Assembly (NCBI RefSeq): GCF_013410345.1
Contig: NZ_JACCFJ010000001.1
Location: 1,835,001-1,899,000 of the forward strand
Origin: Saccharopolyspora hordei
GTDB taxonomy: Bacteria > Actinomycetota > Actinomycetes > Mycobacteriales > Pseudonocardiaceae
Reading direction: 5' to 3'
Length of the DNA: 64,000 bases
The notes under the pieces were generated by a model that searched no databases, had not been told where the DNA came from, and worked only from the letters and a program-made list of their open reading frames with translations. Below, piece after piece: positions 26,817-34,037 of the stretch. The translations under genes were made by a program, and so were the position numbers. How positions within the stretch are numbered: the first letter of the stretch is position 1; each line of letters opens with the position of its first letter.

Positions 26817-28373
26817 GTGCGGACGCTGGACGCCGCGGCGGCCCGGCGCTGGGCGGATCTCGCCCTGGCTGCGCTCGTCGCCGAGCGAGCTGCGATCGAC
26901 CGGATCAACGTCTACCCGGTCGCCGACGGGGACACCGGCACGAACCTGCTGCAGACGATGCGGGCCGCGGTGGCCCGGCTCGACGCGACCGCTCCCGACA
27001 CGCTCGGCGGGGTGCTCGGCGCCCTCGCCGCGGGGGCGCTCGGCGGGGCCCGCGGCAACTCCGGCGTGCTGTTCTCCCAGGCCCTGCGGGGGATGGCCGA
27101 GTCGCTCCGCGACGTCGAGGCCGCGGACGGGCGGGCCCTGCGGGCAGCGCTGGCCCGGGCCGACGAGCTCGCCCGCGAGGCGCTCGCCGAGCCGGTCGAG
27201 GGCACCGTGCTGTCCGTGCTGCGCGCCGCCGCGCGGGGCGCGGAGGGGGCGGACCAGCTGGCCGTGGCGGTGCACGGCGCGACCCGGGCGGCCGTCGAGG
27301 CCCTGGCCGCGACGCCCGCGCAGCTCTCCGCGCTGTCCGACGCCGGGGTGGTCGACGCCGGCGGGCGCGGCTTCGTGGTGGTGCTCGACGCGCTGCACGC
27401 GGTGGTGCGGGACGGCGAGCGCGTCTCGCCCGACGCCCCGCTGCCCGGCGGTGCCGGCGCCCTGGAGCACGAGTCGGACCACGAGTACGAGGTCATGTAC
27501 CTGCTCGGCGACACCGACCAGCAGCGCGCGACGGCGCTGCGGGAGGTGCTGTGCGGCCTCGGCGACTGCGTCTCGGTGGTCGGGGACGGCGCGGGCTCGT
27601 GGGCGGTGCACGTGCACTGCGACGACATCGGTGCGGCGATCGAGGCGGGCATCGACAGCGGCCGGGTGCGCGGCATCAAGGTGACCCGGTTCGCCGACCA
27701 GCGCGCGGCGTTCGCCCGGGACGCCGCGGTGCTGGCCTGCGTGACCAGCCGCGAGCTGGGGGAGCTGTTCTCGGCGGAGGGCGCCGACGTGCTCGTCGAG
27801 GGGCCCGAGGGGGTGGCCGAGCGGTTCGGCTCGGCGGTCGAGGCGACCGGGGCGGCGCACGTGGTGGTGCTGCCCAACGACCCGGACGTGGCCGCGTTGG
27901 TGGAGGACGCGGTCGCCGCGGTGATCGACGGCGGGCCGGACGTGGTGGTGGTGCCCACCGCGTCCCCGGTGCAGGGGCTGGCCGCGCTGGCGGTGCACGA
28001 CGCGACGCGGCGGCGGGCCGACGACCAGGTGGCGATGGCCGAAGCCGCGGCGGCGACCCGGCGCGGGGAGCTGCGCGTCGCCGACGCCGAGGCGCTGACC
28101 TGGGTCGGCCGCTGCCGGCCCGGCGACGTGCTCGGGATGGTCGACGGCGAGGTGGTGCTCATCGGCGACGACGTGCTGACGGCGGCCCAGGACCTCGCCG
28201 ACCGCATGCTCAGCACCGGCGGCGAGCTGGTCACCGCGCTGGTGCACGCCGACGCCCCGGGCGGCCTGGCCGACGTGCTGGCCGACCACCTCCGCCGGTC
28301 CCACCCCGAGGTCGAGCTCGCGCACTACCCGGCGGGCGAGATCGGCGCGGTGCTCCTCCTCGGCGTCGAGTAG
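26817..28373 (+). CDS. DAK2-domain kinase (fatty-acid kinase FakA-like)
   Basis: A 518-residue protein. Residues 1-200 form a DAK2 (dihydroxyacetone-kinase type) ATP-binding domain with INVYPVADGDTGTNLLQTM near residue 30 and GALGGARGNSGVLFSQ near residue 75, the Mg-nucleotide contacts. The C-terminal part resembles the FakA central/EDD-like region (YEVMYLL; HVVVLPNDPDV; VVVVPTASPVQGLAAL). FakA phosphorylates fatty acids bound to a DegV-type FakB, but no FakB gene is in the window. GTG at 26817 was chosen, 8 bases after GGAGGGAG; a TTG at 26814 is possible. In mycobacteria (Rv2974c-Rv2975c) it directly precedes recG; here four genes intervene. Confidence 0.85.
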   Translation: MRTLDAAAARRWADLALAALVAERAAIDRINVYPVADGDTGTNLLQTMRAAVARLDATAPDTLGGVLGALAAGALGGARGNSGVLFSQALRGMAESLRDVEAADGRALRAALARADELAREALAEPVEGTVLSVLRAAARGAEGADQLAVAVHGATRAAVEALAATPAQLSALSDAGVVDAGGRGFVVVLDALHAVVRDGERVSPDAPLPGGAGALEHESDHEYEVMYLLGDTDQQRATALREVLCGLGDCVSVVGDGAGSWAVHVHCDDIGAAIEAGIDSGRVRGIKVTRFADQRAAFARDAAVLACVTSRELGELFSAEGADVLVEGPEGVAERFGSAVEATGAAHVVVLPNDPDVAALVEDAVAAVIDGGPDVVVVPTASPVQGLAALAVHDATRRRADDQVAMAEAAAATRRGELRVADAEALTWVGRCRPGDVLGMVDGEVVLIGDDVLTAAQDLADRMLSTGGELVTALVHADAPGGLADVLADHLRRSHPEVELAHYPAGEIGAVLLLGVE

Positions 28374-28394
28374 GTGCTCCCGCAGAAGACGTGA

Positions 28395-28419
28395 ATGGTG
28401 CTAGTGTCATTGGCACCAT
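28395..28419. promoter_or_regulatory. Autoregulatory operator over the gntR promoter and start codon
   Basis: ATGGTGC (28395-28401) and GCACCAT (28413-28419) are a perfect 7-bp inverted repeat with an 11-base spacer. The spacer holds a -10-like TAGTGT (28402-28407), and the right arm overlaps the ATG at 28418. A repressor bound here would block both transcription and start-codon access, so GntR autoregulation is the natural reading. Confidence 0.6.
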
Positions 28420-28798
28420 GCTGCTCTCCTTGGACCTGCACGACGACCGTCCGCTGCACGAACAGGCCGCGGACGCCATCCGGCGCGCCATCGCAGCCGG
28501 CGAGGTCGCGCCGGGTGACCGGTTGCCGCCCGCGCGGGACCTCGCGGTCGCGATGCAGATCAACGCCAACACCGTGCTCCGCGCGCTGCGCGAGCTGCGG
28601 GCGGAGGGGCTGCTGGAGTTCCGGCGCGGGCGCGGGGTGACCGTGCTGCGCCGACCGGACCCCGGAGCCGCCCTGCGCCAGAAGCTCCGCGACCTGCTGG
28701 CGGAGGCCGGGCGGCACGGCTTCGAGCCGGACGACGTCGTCGCGTGGGTGAGAGCTGAGACGCAGCAGGGCCGCGACGACCACGGGAGGGCGAGATGA
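28418..28798 (+). CDS. GntR-family regulator (YtrA subfamily)
   Basis: A 126-residue short GntR protein. The winged helix (RPLHEQAADAIRRAIAAGEVAPGDRLPPARDLAVAMQINANTVLRALREL, residues about 8-60, with PPARDLA and NTVLRAL as hallmarks) fills most of it, followed by a short all-helical tail that fits the YtrA subfamily, which lacks a large effector domain. YtrA-type regulators usually control adjacent membrane or transport genes. There is no ribosome site before ATG 28418, so translation is probably leaderless or from a very short leader. The stop overlaps the next start (ATGA), tying it to the following membrane protein. Confidence 0.88.
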   Translation: MLLSLDLHDDRPLHEQAADAIRRAIAAGEVAPGDRLPPARDLAVAMQINANTVLRALRELRAEGLLEFRRGRGVTVLRRPDPGAALRQKLRDLLAEAGRHGFEPDDVVAWVRAETQQGRDDHGRAR

Positions 28799-29748
28799 GC
28801 TACCGCACACGGTTCCTGGTCGCGTCGAGCGGGTGGGCGGTGGTCGTGACCGCGGCGCTGCTCGCCGGGGCGGTGGCGGTGCGCGACCGGCTGCCCGACC
28901 CGATGGCCTCGCACTGGGGCCTCTCGGGCGCGCCGGACGACGCGGCGCCTGCCGTCGTCCTGCTGGTGGTCGACCTGGTCCTGTGGCTGGCCATCGCGGG
29001 CAGCGCGGTGGCCCTCGCGGCGCGCGGCGGGCAGCGGCGCGCCACCCGCGGCAGCGCCGCCGCCGTCCTCGGTGCCGGTGCGGTGTTCGTGCTCGGCCTG
29101 TCCGCGCTGACCGTGGGTGCCAACCTCGACGTCGCCGCGTGGCAGCAGGCCCGGCCGCTGCCGGTCTGGCAGGTGCTCCCGGTGCTGCTCGCCGCGGCGC
29201 TGGGCGGCGGGCTCGGCTGGTGGGTGGGCAACCGCGGGCCGGACGACCGGTCCGCCGACCCCGGCGAGGTCGCCGAGCTCGCGCTGCGGCCGGGCGAACG
29301 CGCGGTGTGGGTGTCCTCGGTGCGCAGCCGGGTGATGCTGGTCATCGGCTGGCTCACCGTGCTGCTCGCGGTCGTGCCGCTGGTGCTGCAGACCTGGGCG
29401 GCGTCCGGGGGCGCGCTGCTGGCCGGGCTGGTGGTGCTCGCGCTGTCCTCGGCGCGGGTGCAGGTCGACGAGGACGGGGTGCGCACCTCGTTCGGCCCGC
29501 TGCGCTGGCCGGTCCGGCGGATCCGCCTGGAGCAGGTCGAGAGCGCGCGGGTGGAGACCCGGCGCGCGCTGGAGGTCGGCGGCTGGGGCTACCGCGTGCT
29601 GCCCGGCAGCACCGCGATCATGCTCCGCAGCGGCGAGTGCCTGGCGCTCCAGCTGGTCTCGGGGCGCACCTTCTACATCAGCGTGGACCGCCCGGAGCGC
29701 GGCGCGGAGCTGGTCAACGCGCTGGTCGCCGAACGCTCCGCGCTGTGA
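28795..29748 (+). CDS. DUF1648 membrane protein with C-terminal PH-like domain
   Basis: A 317-residue membrane protein. The N-terminal DUF1648 motif RLPDPMASHWGLSGAPD lies between helix 1 (residues about 12-28) and helix 2. About five hydrophobic helices follow in two groups, and the last 80 residues (QVDEDGVRTSFGPLRWPVRRI then YRVLPGSTAIML) look like a bacterial PH-like beta domain facing the cytosol. It overlaps gntR by four bases (ATGA), so the two are translationally coupled and probably functionally linked. The role is unknown; DUF1648 proteins are often near YtrA regulators and include bacteriocin-immunity-like SdpI relatives. Confidence 0.75.
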   Translation: MSYRTRFLVASSGWAVVVTAALLAGAVAVRDRLPDPMASHWGLSGAPDDAAPAVVLLVVDLVLWLAIAGSAVALAARGGQRRATRGSAAAVLGAGAVFVLGLSALTVGANLDVAAWQQARPLPVWQVLPVLLAAALGGGLGWWVGNRGPDDRSADPGEVAELALRPGERAVWVSSVRSRVMLVIGWLTVLLAVVPLVLQTWAASGGALLAGLVVLALSSARVQVDEDGVRTSFGPLRWPVRRIRLEQVESARVETRRALEVGGWGYRVLPGSTAIMLRSGECLALQLVSGRTFYISVDRPERGAELVNALVAERSAL

Positions 29749-29757
29749 GGGGGGACC

Positions 29758-30618
29758 GTGCGCCGTCGTGACCTGCTGGTGTTCCTGGTCGTCGCGCTGG
29801 GCGGGGCCTGGCTGGTCGCCGCGCCGCTGTGGCTCGGCGTCACCAGCTCCACCGGGCTCACCGGGGCCTTCATGATGCTCACGCCCACCCTGGCCGTGCT
29901 CGCGGTGCGGGCGGTCGACCACCGGGCACCGGCCCGGGAGTGGGCGCGGGACACCGGCCTCACCTTCGGGCCCCGCCCGGGGCGGACCGGCGCGCTGCTG
30001 GTGGCCGCGTGGTTCGGCACCGCCCTGCTCAGCGCGGTGGCGGTGGCGGTGAGCGCCGCGCTCGGGCTGCTCGAACTGGACCTCGAGGGCTTCAGCCTGG
30101 TCGCCGGGGCGCTGGGCGGTTCCGTGCCGCTCGACGTCGAGACGGTGGTGCTGCTCCAGCTGGTCAGCGCGGTCCTCGTCGCGCCGCTGGTCAACTCCGT
30201 GCTGGCCTTCGGCGAGGAGTGGGGCTGGCGGGGGTGGCTGCTGCCCCGGCTGGCCGAGCGCGGCACGGGGTTCGCGCTGCTGGTCTCCGGGGTGGTGTGG
30301 GGCGTGTGGCACGCGCCGCTGACCCTGCGCGGCTACAACTACCCGAACCTCGGCCCGTGGGCGGCGCCGCTGTTCGTCGGCACCTGCGTGCTGCTGGGGC
30401 TCTTGCTCGGCTGGCTGCGGCTGCGCTCCGGCAGCGTGTGGCCGGCGGTCGTCGGGCACGGCGCGTTCAACGCGGTGGCCGGGCTGCCGATGCTGCTGGG
30501 GTCGGCGGCCGCACCACCGAACCTCGTCGTCGCCGGCATCACCGGCCTGGTCGGGTGGCTGCTGATGGGCGTGCTCGCGGCCGTCCTGCTGCGGCGCTGG
30601 CCTGTCGCGGCCGGCTGA
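29758..30618 (+). CDS. CPBP-family intramembrane metalloprotease (Abi/CAAX-like)
   Basis: A 286-residue polytopic membrane protein with about seven helices. The three CPBP motifs are complete: EEWGWRGWLLPRL (EExxxR) near residue 160, VVWGVWHAPLTLRG (second motif His) near residue 180, and VGHGAFNAVAGLP (HxxxN) near residue 240. These give a glutamyl/histidine active site in the membrane, as in type II CAAX proteases and bacterial self-immunity proteins. The GTG at 29758 follows a GAGGGGG ribosome site, 9 bases after the previous stop, so it belongs to the gntR operon. Its target is unknown. Confidence 0.88.
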   Translation: MRRRDLLVFLVVALGGAWLVAAPLWLGVTSSTGLTGAFMMLTPTLAVLAVRAVDHRAPAREWARDTGLTFGPRPGRTGALLVAAWFGTALLSAVAVAVSAALGLLELDLEGFSLVAGALGGSVPLDVETVVLLQLVSAVLVAPLVNSVLAFGEEWGWRGWLLPRLAERGTGFALLVSGVVWGVWHAPLTLRGYNYPNLGPWAAPLFVGTCVLLGLLLGWLRLRSGSVWPAVVGHGAFNAVAGLPMLLGSAAAPPNLVVAGITGLVGWLLMGVLAAVLLRRWPVAAG

Positions 30619-30672
30619 CCTGCGCGCCCCGGTACTGTCGTCACCGGTCGTCGAGTCGCGCGGGAGGGCGTG

Positions 30673-31152
30673 GTGGGTGTCCGCAGGCGGTACCTCTGGT
30701 TCGTGGCCGGCTGGACGCTGCTCGTCGCCCTGCTGATGCTCGCGGTGCCGCTGGCGCTGCGCTCGCGGCTGCCGGACCCGATCGCCGTCGAGTGGTCGTA
30801 CTCCGGGGAGCCGGAGGACTCCAGCTCGCTCCGCGACTTCCTGTTCGGCCAGCTCGTCTGGTGGGGCGTGGTCGCCGGGGTGTGGAGCGTGTTCGGGCTC
30901 GGCGGCGTGCTCCAGCGGCGCGGGCTGGCCTGGGCCGGGGCGGCGCTGGGCGTGTTCGGGTCGACGATGCTCGGCACCGTGGTGCTGACCGCGGTGGCCA
31001 ACCTGGACGCGCCGAGCTTCCGCGACGCCGTCGACCCGCCGGGGTCGGGGTGGTTGCTGCTCGGCGGCGCGCTCGCGGGGTGGGTCGGCTGGCGGCTGGG
31101 CGACCGCGGCGCGCCGGCACCGACCGGTCACGACGTCGGAGCGGTCCGCTAA
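30673..31152 (+). CDS. DUF1648-type membrane protein
   Basis: A 159-residue protein with four hydrophobic helices. SRLPDPIAVEWSYSGEPED after helix 1 is the DUF1648 motif also seen in the larger protein two genes upstream. GTG at 30673, 5 bases after GGAGG (30663-30667), is preferred to the GTG at 30670. The C-terminal WVGWRLGDRG resembles GWWVGNRG of the larger protein, so the two share a common origin and this one lacks the PH-like domain. It is probably the last gene of the gntR cassette; the 54-base gap from the CPBP gene leaves room for a separate promoter. Confidence 0.72.
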   Translation: MGVRRRYLWFVAGWTLLVALLMLAVPLALRSRLPDPIAVEWSYSGEPEDSSSLRDFLFGQLVWWGVVAGVWSVFGLGGVLQRRGLAWAGAALGVFGSTMLGTVVLTAVANLDAPSFRDAVDPPGSGWLLLGGALAGWVGWRLGDRGAPAPTGHDVGAVR

Positions 31153-31245
31153 CTTGCGGAGTGCCTGGCGCACCCGCGCGGCGGGGACCTGCGACCGCGG
31201 CCAGGTGCGAGGAGGCTGGGACAGGCTCTCACCGGAGGACCAGTG

Positions 31246-33483
31246 GTGACCACGATGGACACGAAGCTCGACCGGGTGCTCGGCGCGAAGTCCGGCAAGG
31301 CGCTCGAGTCGGCACTGGGGCTGGTCACGGTGGGCGACCTGCTGCGCCACTACCCCCGCCGCTACGCCGAGCGCGGCGAGCTGACCGCGATCGCCGGGCT
31401 GGAGATCGGCGAGCACGCCACCGTGCTGGCGAAGGTCGAGCGGGTCAGCAAGCGCACCATGAAGTCCCGCCGAGGCACCATCGTCGAAGCCCGCATCACC
31501 GACGGGCACCGCTCGCTGACCTGCACCTTCTTCAACCAGGCGTGGCGGGAGCGGGAGCTGGTGCCGGGCCGGCGCGGGATGTTCGCGGGCAAGGTCACCT
31601 CCTACCGGAACCAGCTGCAGCTCGCGCACCCCGAGTACCAGCTGTTCGACGAGGGGGCCACCGACATCGGGTCGGCCGTCGAGGAGTTCGCCGGCGCCCT
31701 GATCCCGGTCTACCCGTCGGCGCAGGGCCTGCCGTCGTGGTCCATCGCGCGGTGCGTCAAGCAGGTGCTCGACGTCTGGGACGGCGCGGACGACCCGTTG
31801 CCCGCGGAGCTGCGCGAGCGGTTGGGGCTGGCCGACCTGGAGTCGGCGCTGCGCAAGATCCACCGCCCGCAGAGCTTCGCCGACGTGGCGGCCGCCCAGG
31901 AGCGGTTGAAGTGGGACGAGGCGCTGTCGGTGCAGCTCGTGCTGGCCCAGCTGCGCGGTTCGGCCAAGTCGCACCCGGCGCCGGTGTGCCCCCGGCGCGA
32001 CGACGGGGTGCTGGCCGCGTTCGACGAGCGGATGCCGTTCGAGCTCACCGCGGGGCAGCGGGAGGTCGGCGAGCAGATCGCCGCGGACCTGGCCGACGAG
32101 CACCCGATGAACCGCCTGGTGCAGGGCGAGGTCGGCAGCGGCAAGACGGTGGTGGCGCTGCGCGCGATGCTGCAGGTGGTCGACGCCGGCCGGCAGGCCG
32201 CGATGCTCGCCCCGACCGAGGTGCTGGCCGCGCAGCACGCCCGCTCGCTGCGGGAACTGCTGGGGGACCTGGCCATGGCGGGCGAGCTCGGCGGGGCCGA
32301 GAAGGCCACCCGGGTGACGCTGCTGACCGGCTCGCTCACCGCGGCGCAGCGCAAGAAGGCGCTGCTCGAAGCGGCGTCCGGGGAGGCCGGGATCGTGGTC
32401 GGCACGCACGCGCTGATCCAGGACCGGGTCTCCTTCGCCGACCTGGGCCTGGTGGTGGTCGACGAGCAGCACCGGTTCGGCGTGGAGCAGCGCGACGCGC
32501 TGCGCGCGCGGGCGGGGGAGCAGACCTCGCCGCACGTGCTGGTGATGACCGCGACCCCGATCCCGCGCACCGTGGCGATGACCGTCTACGGCGACCTGGA
32601 GACCTCGGCGCTGCGGGAGCTGCCGCAGGGGCGGTCGCCGATCAGCACCAGCGTGGTGCCGGTGACCGAGAAGCCGAGCTGGCTGGACCGGGCGTGGGCG
32701 CGCATCCACGAGGAGGTCGCGGCCGGGCACCAGGTCTACGTGGTGTGCCCGCGGATCGGCGACGACGAGGAGAGCGCGGGCAAGGGCGGGAAGAAGGCGC
32801 GCCGGGCCGCGGTGGACGACAGCGACGGCAGCGAGGAGGAGCCGCCGCCGGAGGACGGCGAGGAGCGGCGCCCGCCGCTGGCGGTGCTCGACGTCGCCGA
32901 GCAGCTCGCCGCGGGTCCGCTGTCGGACCTGCGGTTGGGGGTGCTGCACGGGCGGCTGGCGCCCGACGACAAGGACGCGGTGATGCGGGCCTTCGCCGCG
33001 GGGGAGATCGACGTGCTGGTGGCGACCACCGTCGTCGAGGTCGGCGTGAACGTCCCGAACGCCACCGTGATGGTGATCATGGACGCGGACCGGTTCGGGG
33101 TCAGCCAGCTGCACCAGCTGCGCGGCCGCGTCGGCCGGGGCAGCGCGCCCGGCCTGTGCCTGCTGGTCACCGAGGCGGTCGCGGGCACCACGACGCGGGA
33201 GCGGCTGGACGCGGTCGCCTCCACCACCGACGGGTTCGAGCTGGCCCGTCTGGACCTGGAGCTGCGCCGCGAGGGCGACGTCCTCGGCGCCGCCCAGTCC
33301 GGCCGCAAGTCCGGCCTGAAGATGCTGTCGCTGCTACGGGACGAGGACGTGATCGCCCAGGCCCGGGAGGAGGCGGCCCGGGTCGTCGCCGCCGACCCGA
33401 CGCTGCGCGACCACCCCGGCCTGGCCCGCATGGTCGCCGAGGTCGTCGACGAGACCCGCGCCGAGTACCTCGAGAAGAGCTGA
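31246..33483 (+). CDS. recG: ATP-dependent DNA helicase RecG
   Basis: A 745-residue branched-DNA helicase that remodels stalled replication forks and Holliday junctions. The N-terminal wedge/OB domain (LRHYPRRYAERGELT through TSYRNQLQLAHPEY) precedes the helicase core: Walker A GEVGSGKT with Lys300, DEQHRFG motif II, MTATPIPRTVAM motif III, and QLRGRVGRG motif VI. An acidic, low-complexity insert (about residues 505-545, DDEESAGKGGKK to PPEDGEERR) interrupts the second RecA domain, as in other actinobacterial RecGs. GTG at 31246 was chosen for GGAGG (31234-31238); GTG 31243 and ATG 31255 are alternatives. Synteny with Rv2973c. Confidence 0.96.
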   Translation: MTTMDTKLDRVLGAKSGKALESALGLVTVGDLLRHYPRRYAERGELTAIAGLEIGEHATVLAKVERVSKRTMKSRRGTIVEARITDGHRSLTCTFFNQAWRERELVPGRRGMFAGKVTSYRNQLQLAHPEYQLFDEGATDIGSAVEEFAGALIPVYPSAQGLPSWSIARCVKQVLDVWDGADDPLPAELRERLGLADLESALRKIHRPQSFADVAAAQERLKWDEALSVQLVLAQLRGSAKSHPAPVCPRRDDGVLAAFDERMPFELTAGQREVGEQIAADLADEHPMNRLVQGEVGSGKTVVALRAMLQVVDAGRQAAMLAPTEVLAAQHARSLRELLGDLAMAGELGGAEKATRVTLLTGSLTAAQRKKALLEAASGEAGIVVGTHALIQDRVSFADLGLVVVDEQHRFGVEQRDALRARAGEQTSPHVLVMTATPIPRTVAMTVYGDLETSALRELPQGRSPISTSVVPVTEKPSWLDRAWARIHEEVAAGHQVYVVCPRIGDDEESAGKGGKKARRAAVDDSDGSEEEPPPEDGEERRPPLAVLDVAEQLAAGPLSDLRLGVLHGRLAPDDKDAVMRAFAAGEIDVLVATTVVEVGVNVPNATVMVIMDADRFGVSQLHQLRGRVGRGSAPGLCLLVTEAVAGTTTRERLDAVASTTDGFELARLDLELRREGDVLGAAQSGRKSGLKMLSLLRDEDVIAQAREEAARVVAADPTLRDHPGLARMVAEVVDETRAEYLEKS

Positions 33484-34037
33484 CCCCCAGCGGCACTCAC
33501 CCCGACGGCGGTGCCGGCTCTGGTGGTGCTGACCTCGGGCACGGTGCCGGCTGAGGGACGTCCCGCGCCGACGCACCGGCCCCGCGGGGACAGCAACTCA
33601 CCTCCTCGGCGCGTCGGGACCCGGCACGCCGGTGCGTGGAGGGAACGGAACCGAGCGGTGCGGCGTGCTCCCACGGAGGGTTCGCGGTGCGGAGTCCTGC
33701 CGGAGGGGTGGGGTTGCGTCACCATGACGACGTGGTCGGGGTCGTGGCGTTCGGCACGTGTCCGCGGGCGGTGCGGACGGTGCGTCGACTCCTGCGGGCG
33801 GTGCGTCGACGGCTGGTGCCCGCACGCGCCACGGTTCGGCCCGAACAAGACGGCGAAACTTGCGATCAAGGAAACATCCGCCGAGTTTCTTTTGGTCTAG
33901 ACCTTGACGAGTCGTGTTGTTTTGCCAGGTAGTAGGCCATGCGGCTGATCTCATCACCCGAGAAGTTCTCCCGGCAGGGGGAATTTTCGCGGTACTGTGC
34001 TGAGCACTGACCGACACCCGCAAACCGAGGAGCCGGT
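33484..34037 (+). promoter_or_regulatory. 554-base recG-pyc gap with an AT-rich pyc upstream region
   Basis: No gene is convincing here, although a 129-codon frame (33511-33900) is open. The last 180 bases are markedly less GC-rich than the rest of the window and hold TTGACG (33903-33908) and -10-like TACTGT (33993-33998), so at least one pyc promoter is likely. The part 33770-33825 contains two copies of GGTGCGTCGAC. GAGGAG at 34027-34032 is the pyc ribosome site. Confidence 0.45.

Noticed and set aside
28231..33114. Very long minus-strand open frame (1627 codons) across fakA-like kinase, gntR cassette and recG
   Set aside because: It is antisense to well-conserved genes, is rich in His/Arg/Gln/Pro without any domain, and arises from the high GC3 bias that removes stop codons in the opposite strand.
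33511..33900. Possible 129-aa gene between recG and pyc
   Set aside because: No ribosome site, Arg/Gly/Cys-rich composition without pattern, and a 554-base gap with promoter signals explains the region better.
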